Source: Microbacterium salsuginis (GTDB lineage Bacteria > Actinomycetota > Actinomycetes > Actinomycetales > Microbacteriaceae). From it: a DNA stretch of 64,000 nt. Location: the NCBI RefSeq assembly GCF_012524205.1, contig NZ_JABACI010000001.1:682001-746000 (forward strand). Reading direction: 5' to 3'. The notes under the pieces are model-generated. The model was given only the letters and a program-made list of their open reading frames with translations, was not told where the DNA came from and ran no database searches. Both the position numbers and the translations under genes were made by a program. Below are positions 41,217 to 50,252 of the stretch, piece after piece. Within the stretch, counting starts at the first letter, position 1. The number at the start of each line of letters is the position of its first letter.

Positions 41217-42437
41217 ATGTCCGCCAACAGAGCGGTGGCCTACAAGGGCCCGGGCGAGGTCGAGGTCATCGACACGGAGTACCCGACCTTCGAGCTGAAA
41301 GACGGGCCCGGAGTGAATCCGGCCAACGTCGGCAGGAAGGTGCCGCATGGCGCGATCCTGCGCACCGTGTCGACGAACATCTGCGGCTCGGACCAGCACA
41401 TGGTCCGCGGCCGCACGACGGCGCCCGCGGGGCTGGTGCTCGGTCACGAGATCACCGGCGAGGTCGTCGAGGTCGGTCCGGATGTGGAGTTCGTCAAGGT
41501 CGGCGACATCGTGTCGGTGCCGTTCAACATCGCGTGCGGACGGTGCCGCAACTGCAAGGAGGGCAAGACCGGGATCTGCCTCAACGTCAATCCCGACCGG
41601 CCCGGCAGCGCGTACGGGTACGTCGACATGGGCGGCTGGGTGGGCGGCCAGGCCGAATACGTGCTCGTGCCTTACGCCGACTGGAACCTGCTGGTGTTCC
41701 CCGACCGCGACCAGGCGCTGGAGAAGATCCTCGACCTGACGATGCTCTCCGACATCTTCCCCACCGGCTTCCACGGCGCCTACAGCGCAGGCGTGGGTCC
41801 CGGCTCGACGGTGTACATCGCCGGCGCCGGACCGGTGGGGCTGGCTGCGGCCGTCGGAGCGCAGCTCCTCGGTGCCGCCGTGGTGATCGTGGGCGACCTC
41901 AACGAGGACCGGCTCGCCCGGGCGCGGTCGTTCGGCTGCGAGACCGTGAACGTCTCGCAGGGCGACCCGAAGGACCAGATCGAGCAGATCCTCGGCGTTC
42001 CCGAGGTCGATGCCGGCGTGGACGCGGTCGGCTTCGAAGCCCGAGGCCACGGCGCCGACGCGAGCCACGAGGCCCCAGCGACCGTGCTGAACTCCCTCAT
42101 GGACCTCACCGCGGCCGGCGGTGCGCTCGGCATCCCTGGTCTGTACGTCACCGGCGACCCCGGCGGCATCGATGAGGCCGCCAAGGTCGGATCGCTCTCG
42201 CTGCGCCTCGGACTCGGGTGGGCGAAGTCGCTCTCGTTCACCACCGGCCAATGCCCCGTCATGCGCTACAACCGGCAGCTGATGATGGCGATCCTGCACG
42301 ACAAGGTCGCGATCGCCGACGCCGTCGGCGCCACCTCTCTCCCGCTCGAGGATGCCCCGCGGGGTTACGCCGACTTCGACCAGGGTGCGGCGAAGAAGTA
42401 CGTGCTCAACCCCAACGGCTACATCCAGACCACCTGA
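41217..42437 (+). CDS. fdhA: Glutathione-independent formaldehyde dehydrogenase
   Basis: A 406-residue zinc alcohol dehydrogenase family enzyme. Catalytic zinc ligands are in STNICGSDQHM and GHEITGEVVEVG; the structural zinc loop is CGRCRNCKEGKTGIC near residue 105; the NAD loop is AGAGPVGLAAAVGA near 205. The long insert with GFEARGHGADASHEAPA is typical of the Pseudomonas FdhA type, which oxidises formaldehyde to formate using a tightly bound NAD. ATG 41217 is chosen over 41184 because AAGGGG lies upstream at good spacing. Confidence 0.88.
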   Translation: MSANRAVAYKGPGEVEVIDTEYPTFELKDGPGVNPANVGRKVPHGAILRTVSTNICGSDQHMVRGRTTAPAGLVLGHEITGEVVEVGPDVEFVKVGDIVSVPFNIACGRCRNCKEGKTGICLNVNPDRPGSAYGYVDMGGWVGGQAEYVLVPYADWNLLVFPDRDQALEKILDLTMLSDIFPTGFHGAYSAGVGPGSTVYIAGAGPVGLAAAVGAQLLGAAVVIVGDLNEDRLARARSFGCETVNVSQGDPKDQIEQILGVPEVDAGVDAVGFEARGHGADASHEAPATVLNSLMDLTAAGGALGIPGLYVTGDPGGIDEAAKVGSLSLRLGLGWAKSLSFTTGQCPVMRYNRQLMMAILHDKVAIADAVGATSLPLEDAPRGYADFDQGAAKKYVLNPNGYIQTT

Positions 42438-42490
42438 CAGGCACCGGATGCCTCGGCCCGAGGCATCCGTCCCACGAAAGGAACACCCAC

Positions 42491-42889
42491 ATGTCCGTCA
42501 CCCTCGAAGACGCCCGCCGCGTCATCGCCGCCGCCGAGAAGCGCGCGGACGAGATCGGCCAGCCCATGAACATCGCCGTCGTGGACGCCGGCGGCAACCT
42601 CGTCGCACACGTCCGTCAGGACGGCGCCTGGATCGGGAGCGTCAACATCTCCATCAACAAGGCGTGGACATCGAAGGCCTTCGACATCCAGACCAAGGAC
42701 CTCGGCGACAACGCCCAGCCGAACCAGCAGTTCTACGGCATCCACGCCACCAACGGCGGCAAGGTCGCGATCTTCGCCGGCGGCGTGCCACTCTCCCGCG
42801 ACGGCGTCGTCATCGGCGCCGTCGGCGTCAGCGGCGGCTCCGGCGAACAGGACCAGACCGTCGCGGAGGCCGGCGCCGCCGCCTTCTGA
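42491..42889 (+). CDS. GlcG/HbpS family heme-binding-like protein
   Basis: A 132-residue protein of the GlcG/HbpS family: EDARRVIAAAEKRADEIGQP, then NIAVVDAGGNLVAHVRQDGA, NKAWTSKAF and VIGAVGVSGGSGEQDQTVAE at the C-terminus. No signal peptide is seen, so it is probably cytosolic. Some relatives bind heme or cob(I)alamin or act in aldehyde and diol pathways. It begins 54 nt after fdhA with ribosome site AAAGGA and is likely co-transcribed with it. Confidence 0.85.
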   Translation: MSVTLEDARRVIAAAEKRADEIGQPMNIAVVDAGGNLVAHVRQDGAWIGSVNISINKAWTSKAFDIQTKDLGDNAQPNQQFYGIHATNGGKVAIFAGGVPLSRDGVVIGAVGVSGGSGEQDQTVAEAGAAAF

Positions 42890-42895
42890 GTCGGA

Positions 42896-43204
42896 TCAGG
42901 TAGCCCGCTCGACGGGGATGTCGAGCTCCCGCGCGGCGTCCGAGATGCGCGCCGCGAGCTCGGCGTCCTTCGCGGTCAGTCCGCCGGCGGAGTGCGTCAT
43001 GAGCGTCACACGCACCGATGCGTACCGGATGTCCACGTCGGGGTGGTGATCGGCCTCCTCGGCGAGTTCGGCGATGGCGGCGAACAGCTGCGCCCCGGTC
43101 GCGAAGTTCCCGGTACGGAAGTGGGCGACGGCACCGGCTGCGCCGGGAGTCCAGTCCTCGACACCCGGATGCGCACGGAACTCTTCGCTCGTGATGGTGT
43201 CCAT
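42896..43204 (-). CDS. Pterin-4a-carbinolamine dehydratase
   Basis: A 102-residue protein with the family signature EEADHHPDVDIRYASVRV near residue 55 and a C-terminal LTAKDAELAARI helix. It dehydrates 4a-hydroxytetrahydrobiopterin; in bacteria without aromatic amino acid hydroxylase it may recycle or repair pterins, perhaps molybdopterin intermediates. ATG 43204 gives the normal family length. Its stop is 6 nt from that of the convergent HbpS-like gene. Confidence 0.88.
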   Translation of the reverse strand: MDTITSEEFRAHPGVEDWTPGAAGAVAHFRTGNFATGAQLFAAIAELAEEADHHPDVDIRYASVRVTLMTHSAGGLTAKDAELAARISDAARELDIPVERAT

Positions 43205-43304
43205 GATTCGACGATGGCACGACACCGCGCGAAAACAAGGGGGTTACCGCGAGCGCAGGCATGTCGGGCATGCGACGTCGCGGGTCGGGCGTACGCTCGA
43301 ATCC

Positions 43305-43967
43305 GTGACACCCGAACTCGCCGCCCGCATCGTCGCGGACTCCCGCGACCGTGTGGCCTGGGTCCGTGCGAGGTCACGGGGCATCACGGCGACGGATGTC
43401 GCAGCCCTCACGTCGGAGCGAGCGATCGCACGTGCCGCCGACGCCAAGCTGATGGGCTCGGGGTTCTCGGGCAATGCCTACACCGCCCACGGGCGCGCGC
43501 GTGAACCCGAGATCGCCGCATGGGTCGCGGCGACCCACGGCATCCAGCCCTCGTCTGCCCTCTTCCACGCCGTCATCGAGAAGCGGCATCTCGCGACGCC
43601 GGACGGCATCGCCGTCGATACGTCGGGGCGTGTGATCCTGGCCGAGATCAAGACGACCAACAAGTCGTGGCGCAGCATCCCCCGCTCCTACCTGCGCCAG
43701 GTGTGGTGGCAGCAGCACGTTCTCGGCGCTGAGCGGACGCTCGTCGCGTGGGAGCAGCACAACGGCTTCGTCCCCGTCGGCGACGAGCCGCGGTGCGCGT
43801 GGGTCGACCGCGACGAGGCCGAGATCGCCAAACTGGTACGGCTGGCCACGGCGCTGATCGACGAGCTCTACGTGAGAACGACCCGATCACGACGAGCTGA
43901 GGAGCGCGCGCCGCAGCCGCCATCGGCACCCCGGCAGCCGTTCCGCGCCCTCGCCCTGGCCGACTGA
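43305..43967 (+). CDS. YqaJ-type (lambda exonuclease-like) nuclease
   Basis: A 220-residue protein with the YqaJ/PD-(D/E)XK nuclease layout. ARSRGITATDVAAL opens the domain, then GRAREPEIAAWVAATHGIQP supplies the conserved Glu, and GIAVDTSGRVILAEIKTTNK the Asp and Glu-x-Lys catalytic residues; RQVWWQQHVLGAERTLVAW is a typical following segment. Such nucleases process DNA ends in phage recombination. Here there is no phage or recombinase neighbour. The GTG is preceded at 7 nt by TACGCT. The C-terminal 30 residues are Arg/Pro-rich. Confidence 0.8.
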   Translation: MTPELAARIVADSRDRVAWVRARSRGITATDVAALTSERAIARAADAKLMGSGFSGNAYTAHGRAREPEIAAWVAATHGIQPSSALFHAVIEKRHLATPDGIAVDTSGRVILAEIKTTNKSWRSIPRSYLRQVWWQQHVLGAERTLVAWEQHNGFVPVGDEPRCAWVDRDEAEIAKLVRLATALIDELYVRTTRSRRAEERAPQPPSAPRQPFRALALAD

Positions 43968-44014
43968 ACCTCGCTGCCCCTCCCCCCTTCGCGGCCCGAG
44001 GTTACGGGCCTGCT

Positions 44015-44518
44015 TCAGCGGAGGGCCGTGACGCGCTTGGCCGCCGAGTCCCACACGCGAAGCCCGTCGAGCGCGCCCTGCAGCGCCGGCATCGCGAGCG
44101 CACGAAGGGCTGACGCGACCTGATCCGAGCGGAGCCGTCGGGCCAGAGTGAGGTGCGGCGACCAACGGTCGCGAGCGGTGTTCTCGTACCGCGCTTCGGG
44201 GGCGCCGACCGTATGGGCCACGGCTCGGTGGAACTCGAGGAGCTGCTCCGTGGCGACCACAGCGCGGGCCAGGACGAATCTCTCCGCTCGGCCGAACAGC
44301 ACGACGCCTCCCAATTCCAGTGGGATCGGAAGCAGGGCCGCAAGGGGAACCAGTGATGCAGCGTCGACCACGTCGCGAACGGCCACCGTGACGTGGGGAC
44401 GATTCGTCGGAGCGGCATGCATCCCGGCGCTCGGCAGACCGGCGTCCAGCAGGCGCCGCCATTCCTCGCGCACGGCAGCATCGATCTGGCCGTCCGGAAG
44501 CAGTTCCACACTGAACAC
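44015..44518 (-). CDS. 2'-5' RNA ligase-like 2H phosphoesterase
   Basis: A 167-residue protein with the two HxT motifs of the 2H superfamily: RPHVTVAVRDVV near residue 45 and SPHLTLARRLRSD near 130. Such enzymes act on 2',3'-cyclic phosphates or 2'-5' bonds in RNA. GTG 44518 (VFSVELLPDGQID) is chosen because CAAGAT lies 6 nt upstream and the product starts as relatives do; ATG 44554 would add 12 residues and overlap the promoter of the divergent exporter. The long frame beyond it is antisense to the exporter gene and not real. Confidence 0.82.
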   Translation of the reverse strand: MFSVELLPDGQIDAAVREEWRRLLDAGLPSAGMHAAPTNRPHVTVAVRDVVDAASLVPLAALLPIPLELGGVVLFGRAERFVLARAVVATEQLLEFHRAVAHTVGAPEARYENTARDRWSPHLTLARRLRSDQVASALRALAMPALQGALDGLRVWDSAAKRVTALR

Positions 44519-44543
44519 GAGTCCATCTTGATGCAACAAATAG

Positions 44544-44572
44544 TTGACACACATCAACGACTTGTATATAGT
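44544..44572 (+). promoter_or_regulatory. Near-consensus promoter of the DHA2 exporter
   Basis: TTGACA (44544-44549) and TATAGT (44567-44572) with a 17-base spacer, the best housekeeping promoter match in the window. The region is AT-rich compared with its surroundings. Transcription should start near 44579, just ahead of the palindrome at 44589-44602. Confidence 0.82.
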
Positions 44573-44588
44573 TGACTTCTCACAACTG

Positions 44589-44602
44589 TTGACTCCAGTC
44601 AA
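44589..44602 (+). promoter_or_regulatory. MarR operator candidate
   Basis: TTGACTCCAGTCAA is a perfect dyad (6-base arms, 2-base centre) about 10 bases past the predicted transcription start. TTGAC half-sites also occur at 44544 and 44572. The MarR gene of the same operon (46372-46848) is the likely regulator. Confidence 0.65.
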
Positions 44603-44650
44603 AGACTTTCGTGCGTTCGTCGCACTCGTACCGCTGTTCGAAGGATTTCC

Positions 44651-46372
44651 ATGGCAACCTCCGCCGCCGACAAGACGGTTCCCTCCTCCGAAGACCAGCG
44701 CCGGCACCGTCGTGTGCTGCAGGCGCTCACCGGCCTGCTCCTGGGCATGTTCGTCTCGATGCTCGCATCCACCGTCGTCTCGACCTCCCTGCCGGTCATC
44801 GTCCACGACCTCGGTGGCGACCAGGCGGCGTTCACATGGGTGGTCACGGCGACGCTGCTGACCACCGCGATCTCGACGCCGATCTGGGGCAAGCTCGCCG
44901 ACCTGTTCAATCGCAAGCTGCTCATCCAGATCGCGATCGTGATCTTCGTGCTGGCGACGGCCGCGGCCGGATTCTCGCAGGATCCCGGCACGCTCATCGC
45001 CTTCCGTGCCGTGCAGGGCATCGGCGCCGGCGGACTGGCGGCGCTGAGCCAGGTCATCATGGCCGACATCATCAGCCCGCGCGAGCGCGGCCGCTACATG
45101 GGCCTGTTCGGCGCGGTGATGGCCGTGGCGACCGTCGGCGGCCCGCTGCTCGGCGGCTTCATCACGGACACCATCGACTGGCGCTGGAACTTCTTCATCG
45201 CCCTGCCGTTCGCCGTCGCCGCCCTCATCATGATGCAGCGCACGCTGCACCTGCCCGCCCGCCCCAAGCAGAAGGCGCGCATCGACTACTTCGGCATCGT
45301 GCTGCTGTCCACGGCGGTCTCGCTGCTGCTCATCTGGGTCACGAACGCGGGCACGGACTACGACTGGTGGAGCACGCAGACCATTCTCATGGTGGGTGGC
45401 GCCCTCCTGGCCGCGGTGGTGTTCGTGATCGTCGAGCTGCGCTCGAAGGAGCCGCTCGTCCCCCTCACGATGTTCCGCAACCGCACCTTCACGCTCGCCG
45501 TGATCGCGTCGATCTCGATCGGCATCGCGATGTTCGGCACGTCGGTGTTCCTCAGCCAGTACATGCAGATGGCACGCGGCGCGACCCCGACCGAGGCGGG
45601 ACTCATGACCATCCCGATGATCGCCGGTCTGCTCATCGCGTCGATCGTGATCGGTGGGCTCGTCACCAAGCACGGGCACTGGAAGCCCTACCTCGTGGTC
45701 GGCGGCGTCCTGCTCATCGCCGGTTCGTACCTGCTGTCGACGATCCACTACGACACGAACTTCGTGCTCGTCTCGCTGTACATGTTCCTGCTCGGTGCCG
45801 GCGTCGGCATGACGATGCAGAACCTCGTGCTCATCGTGCAGAACACCGCGAAGCCGACCGAGATCGGCGTCGCCAGCTCGGGAGTGACGTTCTTCCGCAG
45901 CCTGGGCGGCACGATCGGCGTGTCGGTGATGGGCGCCGCCCTTGCCAGCTCGGCGACCAACCTGGTCGCCGCCCGTACGGACGACATCACCGCGGCCGTC
46001 TTGTCGCTGGGAGAGAAGGGCGCATCGGTCGCCGAGCAGCTGCAGTCCGGCGCCATCCCGAACGTCGCGCAACTGCCCGAGGCCGTCCGCGTCATCTTCG
46101 AGGACATCTACGCGCAGGCCATTGCGAACTCGTTCCTCATCGCGGTCCCGCTCGCGGTGATCAGCCTCATCGCGATCGTCTTCCTCCCCAACAACCCGCT
46201 CACCCGGATGACGACGAGCGAGCGCGTCTCAGCGAGCGAGGCGGACCTCGCGACGGTCTCGACCGCTGAGGGCATGGAGGCGCTGACGGCGACCGGTACC
46301 GCACCGGCCTCCCCCGCCGGCGCTGAGACTCCCGAGGTCACGAGGGCCACCGGGACGGGATCCGCCCGCTAA
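44651..46372 (+). CDS. DHA2 (EmrB/QacA) family MFS exporter
   Basis: A 573-residue exporter with about fourteen transmembrane helices. Conserved pieces are VSTSLPVIVHDLGGDQAAFT after helix 1, STPIWGKLADLFNRK (motif A) and GAVMAVATVGGPLLGGFITD (motif C of drug/proton antiporters). It probably expels a toxic or antibiotic compound in exchange for protons. A polar C-terminal tail of about 60 residues follows the last helix. AAGGA lies before the ATG. The gene overlaps the MarR gene at TAATG and is driven by the promoter at 44544-44572. Confidence 0.92.
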   Translation: MATSAADKTVPSSEDQRRHRRVLQALTGLLLGMFVSMLASTVVSTSLPVIVHDLGGDQAAFTWVVTATLLTTAISTPIWGKLADLFNRKLLIQIAIVIFVLATAAAGFSQDPGTLIAFRAVQGIGAGGLAALSQVIMADIISPRERGRYMGLFGAVMAVATVGGPLLGGFITDTIDWRWNFFIALPFAVAALIMMQRTLHLPARPKQKARIDYFGIVLLSTAVSLLLIWVTNAGTDYDWWSTQTILMVGGALLAAVVFVIVELRSKEPLVPLTMFRNRTFTLAVIASISIGIAMFGTSVFLSQYMQMARGATPTEAGLMTIPMIAGLLIASIVIGGLVTKHGHWKPYLVVGGVLLIAGSYLLSTIHYDTNFVLVSLYMFLLGAGVGMTMQNLVLIVQNTAKPTEIGVASSGVTFFRSLGGTIGVSVMGAALASSATNLVAARTDDITAAVLSLGEKGASVAEQLQSGAIPNVAQLPEAVRVIFEDIYAQAIANSFLIAVPLAVISLIAIVFLPNNPLTRMTTSERVSASEADLATVSTAEGMEALTATGTAPASPAGAETPEVTRATGTGSAR

Positions 46373-46848
46373 TGTCGAGCACGATGACCGCCGAGACGAC
46401 CCGAGAGGCGCGCACCGAGGCGGTGCGGGCCCTCGAGGCCGAGTTCGGCGAGCTGATCAACCGCTTCCGCCGCATCATCACCGAGAACGCCAACAGGGTC
46501 AGCCCGGGCATGCTGCCCGGCGCCTACAAGGTGTTCACGACGATCGTGCGGCGTGAGTCGATCACGCTCTCAGCGCTGGCGGAGAGCCTCATGGCCGACA
46601 AGGGGCAGATCAGCCGGACGGTCCGCGAGCTCGAGCAGCTCGGCCTGATCCAGCGCACGCCCGACCCCGACGACGGCCGTTCGAGCCTGCTCTCCCCCAC
46701 GGCGGAAGGGCTGGAGCGCCTGACGGCCGCGCGCGCACCGCAGGAGAACGCGCTGGTGGATGCCCTCGAGGAGTGGCCGCTCGACGACATCCACAATCTG
46801 ACGCGGCTGCTGCACGCTCTCACTGCGGGCGAAGCGCCCGCAGTCTGA
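46372..46848 (+). CDS. MarR family transcriptional regulator
   Basis: A 158-residue winged-helix regulator. The recognition region is ITLSALAESLMADKGQISRT, followed by the wing LGLIQRTPDPDDGRSSLLSP, the most conserved MarR segment. Terminal helices form the dimer interface. The ATG shares a base with the exporter stop, so regulator and exporter are co-translated; the protein probably represses its own operon until the exported drug binds. Confidence 0.92.
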   Translation: MSSTMTAETTREARTEAVRALEAEFGELINRFRRIITENANRVSPGMLPGAYKVFTTIVRRESITLSALAESLMADKGQISRTVRELEQLGLIQRTPDPDDGRSSLLSPTAEGLERLTAARAPQENALVDALEEWPLDDIHNLTRLLHALTAGEAPAV

Positions 46849-46870
46849 CCCGGGCCGCCGGGCGGACAGC

Positions 46871-46906
46871 AGAGGTGCCCGCGGCATGATCGCCGCGGGC
46901 ACCTCT
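46871..46906. terminator. Bidirectional terminator
   Basis: AGAGGTGCCCGCGGC (46871-46885) pairs perfectly with 46892-46906 across a 6-base loop, between the convergent MarR and sugar isomerase genes. Confidence 0.85.
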
Positions 46907-46923
46907 CGTGCTCTGGCCGCGTG

Positions 46924-47928
46924 CTACTTGTTCGAGAACGCGGCGTCGAACGCCGCGGCCGACGGCTCGTACGTCGACAGCCGGCGCACGAATTCGAGCG
47001 CCTCGGGCGCGCCGACGAGGCGATCCATGCCGGCATCCTCCCACTCGACCGACAGCGGACCGTCGTAGCCGATCGCGTTGAGCATGCGGAACGCGTCCTC
47101 CCACGGCACATCGCCGTGGCCGGTCGAGATGAAGTCCCAGCCGCGGCGGGGGTCGGCCCACGGCAAGTGCGACGACAGCCGCCCGTTGCGCCCGTTGCCC
47201 GTCCGCTTCTTCGTGTCCTTGCAGTGCACGTGGTAGATCCGGTCCTGGAAGTCCCACAGGAATCCGACCGGGTCGAGGTCCTGCCACACCATGTGCGACG
47301 GGTCCCAGTTGAGGCCGAACGCCTCGCGGTGGCCGATCGCCTCGAGGGTGCGCTTGGTCGTCCAGTAGTCGTAGGCGATCTCGGACGGGTGGACTTCGTG
47401 CGCGAAGCGCACACCCACCTCGTCGAACACATCCAGGATCGGGTGGAACCGGTCGGCGAAGTCCTGGTAGCCGGCCTCGATGAACTCGTCGGACGCGGGC
47501 GGGAACATCGCGACGGCCTTCCAGATCGACGACCCGGTGAAGCCGGTCACCGTCTTCACGCCGAGCGCCGCGGCCATCCTCGCGGTGAGCTTGAGCTCCT
47601 CGGCTGCACGCTGCCGCACGCCTTCCGGGTCACCGTCGCCCCACACCCGGTCATTCAGGATGTCGCGGTGCCGCTGATCGATCGGGTCGTCGCACACCCC
47701 CTGTCCGGCGAGGTGGTTCGAGATCGTGAAGACCTTCAGCCCGTTGCGCTCGAGGATGTCGAGCCGGGACTGCACGTACGCGTCGTCATCCCAGCGCGAT
47801 ACGTCGAGGTGGTCGCCCCACGAGGCGATCTCGAGTCCGTCGTAGCCCCACTCGCCGGCGAGGCGCGCCACCTCCTCGAACGGCAGGTCGGCCCATTGGC
47901 CCGTGAACAGAGTGACCGGTCGCGTCAT
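46924..47928 (-). CDS. Sugar phosphate isomerase/epimerase (AP-endonuclease 2 fold)
   Basis: A 334-residue TIM-barrel protein. It opens [20 protein letters not shown]; metal ligands are expected in [16 protein letters not shown], in [15 protein letters not shown], in [11 protein letters not shown] and in [11 protein letters not shown]. Relatives act on inositol derivatives, ketoses or keto-sugars. Adjacent Gfo/Idh dehydrogenase and ribose-type importer genes suggest a two-step oxidation and isomerisation of the imported cyclic or simple sugar. It lies 33 nt after the dehydrogenase gene in the same direction. Confidence 0.88.
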   Translation of the reverse strand: MTRPVTLFTGQWADLPFEEVARLAGEWGYDGLEIASWGDHLDVSRWDDDAYVQSRLDILERNGLKVFTISNHLAGQGVCDDPIDQRHRDILNDRVWGDGDPEGVRQRAAEELKLTARMAAALGVKTVTGFTGSSIWKAVAMFPPASDEFIEAGYQDFADRFHPILDVFDEVGVRFAHEVHPSEIAYDYWTTKRTLEAIGHREAFGLNWDPSHMVWQDLDPVGFLWDFQDRIYHVHCKDTKKRTGNGRNGRLSSHLPWADPRRGWDFISTGHGDVPWEDAFRMLNAIGYDGPLSVEWEDAGMDRLVGAPEALEFVRRLSTYEPSAAAFDAAFSNK

Positions 47929-47961
47929 CGCGTTGCACCTTTCATTGAGGGATGCCGGAGC

Positions 47962-49131
47962 TCAGCCGGCGATGGGGGTCCAGACGCTGCCCGCGGCCGA
48001 GCTGCGCTCCACGCTGTCGAGCACGCGCTGCACATGCAGCCCGTCGGCGAACGACGGACGGGGTGCCGAGCCCTCGTCGATGGCGGTGACGAAGTCGCGG
48101 ACCTGGTGTGAGAACCCGTGCTCGTAGCCGAGCATATGCCCGGTCGGCCACCACGGGGCGAGGTAGGGGTGGTCGTGCTCGGTCACCAGGATGCGGCGGA
48201 ATCCGAGCTCCAGTCCGGGCTGCGTCGCGTCGTAGAACTCGAGCTCGTTCATGCGCTCGAGGTCGAATGCGATCGCTCCGGTGGAACCGGCGATCTCGAT
48301 GCGCAGGGCGTTCTTGCGGCCGGTGCGGAACCGCGTCGCCTCGAACGAGGCGAGGGCGCCGGAGTCGAGCCGGCCGGTGAACAGCGCGATGTCGTCGACG
48401 GTCACCTCGCCGCGCTCGGCCGACGCGGTGCCCGACAGCCCGACGCCTTCGCCGAGCAGCGGACGCTCCTTCACGAGTGTCTCGATGATGCCCGACACGG
48501 AGGTGAGGTGCTGGCCCGTGATGAACTCGGTGAGGTCCACGGCGTGGGCCCCGATGTCGCCGAGCGCGCCGGATCCGGCGTGCTCCTTCTTCAGGCGCCA
48601 GGTGAGCGGGGCCTCGGCATCCATCAGCCAGTCCTGCAGGTACTCGGCGCGCACCTGGCGGACCTCGCCGATGCGCCCTGCCGCGACGAGGTCGCGCGCG
48701 AAGGTGGCGGCGGGAACGCGCCGGTAGGTGAAGCCGACCATGGAGCGCACTCCGCGCTCGGCGGCAGAGGTCGCCGCCTGGTTCATCGCCTCGGCCTCTG
48801 CGACGGTGTTGGCGAGCGGCTTCTCGCACAGGACGTGCTTGCCGGCCTCGAGCGCGGCGATCGCGATCTCGGCGTGCGTGTCGCCGGGAGTGACGATATC
48901 GACGACGTCGATGTCGTCCCGGGCCACCACCTCGCGCCAGTCGGTGGCGCTCTCGGTCCAGCCCCACTTGCGGGCGGATGCCTCGACGCCGGCGGCGCTG
49001 CGGCCGACGACGACGGCCATCTCGGGCTCGAGCGGGAGGTCGAAGAATCGGGGGGCGACGCGCCACCCCTGGGAATGTGCGGCGCCCATGAAGCCGTGGC
49101 CGATCATGGCGACGCGAAGCGTGTCTGTCAT
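47962..49131 (-). CDS. Gfo/Idh/MocA family oxidoreductase
   Basis: A 389-residue NAD(P)-dependent dehydrogenase. The Rossmann region is LRVAMIGHGFMGAAHSQGWR; DVVDIVTPGDTHAEIAIAAL and KHVLCEKPLANTVAEAEAM carry the family motifs with the catalytic Lys. GALGDIGAHAVDLTEFITG near residue 195 is the conserved Asp/His segment of the second domain, as in inositol and related sugar dehydrogenases. It is in the minus-strand operon with the isomerase and binding-protein genes. Confidence 0.9.
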   Translation of the reverse strand: MTDTLRVAMIGHGFMGAAHSQGWRVAPRFFDLPLEPEMAVVVGRSAAGVEASARKWGWTESATDWREVVARDDIDVVDIVTPGDTHAEIAIAALEAGKHVLCEKPLANTVAEAEAMNQAATSAAERGVRSMVGFTYRRVPAATFARDLVAAGRIGEVRQVRAEYLQDWLMDAEAPLTWRLKKEHAGSGALGDIGAHAVDLTEFITGQHLTSVSGIIETLVKERPLLGEGVGLSGTASAERGEVTVDDIALFTGRLDSGALASFEATRFRTGRKNALRIEIAGSTGAIAFDLERMNELEFYDATQPGLELGFRRILVTEHDHPYLAPWWPTGHMLGYEHGFSHQVRDFVTAIDEGSAPRPSFADGLHVQRVLDSVERSSAAGSVWTPIAG

Positions 49132-49205
49132 CGCGTGTCCTCTCTCTCGGGAGTCAAGGAACGGGGCGCCCGCCGTGCGGCGGACGCCCCGCTCGTCTTC
49201 CAGGT

Positions 49206-50252
49206 TTACTCGAACGAGAGGTCGATGTACTGGTCGACGTTGTCTTTCGTCACGACCGGAGCGTCGAGGACGATCCGGTTCGGGATGCCGGGCGTGATCA
49301 GGTCGCCCATGGTCTTGCCCTGCGCGATCAGACGTGCCAGCGCGACGCCGTCAGCGGCCTGGGTCGACGGGTAGATGATCGTCGCCTTGAGCACCGAGTC
49401 GTCGGCCTCGATGGCCTCCATGGCGCTGCGGCTTCCGGCGCCGCCGACCATGAAGAACTCGTCGCGTCCGGCGGAGTCGATCGCCGCGAGGACGCCGATG
49501 CCCTGGTCGTCGTCGTGGTTCCAGATGGCGTCGATCTGCGGGTTGGCGGCCAGCAGCTGGGAGGCCGCGGACTCACCGCCGGCGACGGTGAAGTCGGCGG
49601 CGACGCGCGCCGAGACCTCCAGGCCGCAGTCCTCGAGCGCGTCGGCGAAGCCCTGCGAGCGGTCCTGCGTGAGGGGCAGCGAGTCGATGCCGGCGATCTC
49701 GGCGACGACGGCGTCGGAGTTGCCGTCGAGCTGTTCGCAGATGTACGTGCCGGCGCTGACGCCCATGCCGTAGTTGTCGCCGAGCACGGTGGCGCGGGCC
49801 GCGAACGGGCTCGAGAACTCACGGTCGACGTTGATGACCGGGATGCCGGCCTCCATGGCGGCGATGGCAGCCTCGGTCAGAGCGGCGCCGTCCGACGGCA
49901 GCAGCACGATCGCATCGACGCCTTCGTTCACGAACGTCTCGACGGCAGCGATCTGCGCGATCGGGTCGTTGGTGCCCTCGGCGACGCGCAGCTCGACATC
50001 GTCGAAGCTGTCAGCGGCGGCCTGTGCCCCCGAGTTGATCGCGCCGAGCCAGCCGTGGTCGGCCGCGGGGCCCGAGAAGCCGATGACGACCGTGTCGCCC
50101 GACTCCGCGTTCTCCTCGGTCGTGGTGCCCTGGTCGACGACGTCGCCTTCTTCGGCGCCTCCGCCCGTACATCCGGCGAGAAGTCCGATGGCGGCGACGA
50201 CGGCGGTGCCGGTGAGCACCAGTCGCGTGCGCGCCTTCAGGTGTGAGCGCAT
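49206..50252 (-). CDS. Ribose-type sugar ABC transporter substrate-binding lipoprotein
   Basis: A 348-residue periplasmic-binding-protein-like lipoprotein; the signal ends IGLLAGC (Cys near residue 27). The core is of the RbsB/XylF class: VVIGFSGPAADHGWLGAINS, then VNEGVDAIVLLPSDGAALTE, PVINVDREF and IDAIWNHDDDQGIGVLAAID. ATG 50252 is preceded by the perfect ribosome site AAGGAGG. It is divergent from its ATPase and permease genes. The specific sugar or polyol is not known. Confidence 0.9.
   Translation of the reverse strand: MRSHLKARTRLVLTGTAVVAAIGLLAGCTGGGAEEGDVVDQGTTTEENAESGDTVVIGFSGPAADHGWLGAINSGAQAAADSFDDVELRVAEGTNDPIAQIAAVETFVNEGVDAIVLLPSDGAALTEAAIAAMEAGIPVINVDREFSSPFAARATVLGDNYGMGVSAGTYICEQLDGNSDAVVAEIAGIDSLPLTQDRSQGFADALEDCGLEVSARVAADFTVAGGESAASQLLAANPQIDAIWNHDDDQGIGVLAAIDSAGRDEFFMVGGAGSRSAMEAIEADDSVLKATIIYPSTQAADGVALARLIAQGKTMGDLITPGIPNRIVLDAPVVTKDNVDQYIDLSFE

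Noticed and set aside
44519..46072. Long N-terminal extension of the 2H RNA ligase frame
   Set aside because: It runs antisense through the DHA2 exporter and its promoter; only the last 167 residues carry family motifs.
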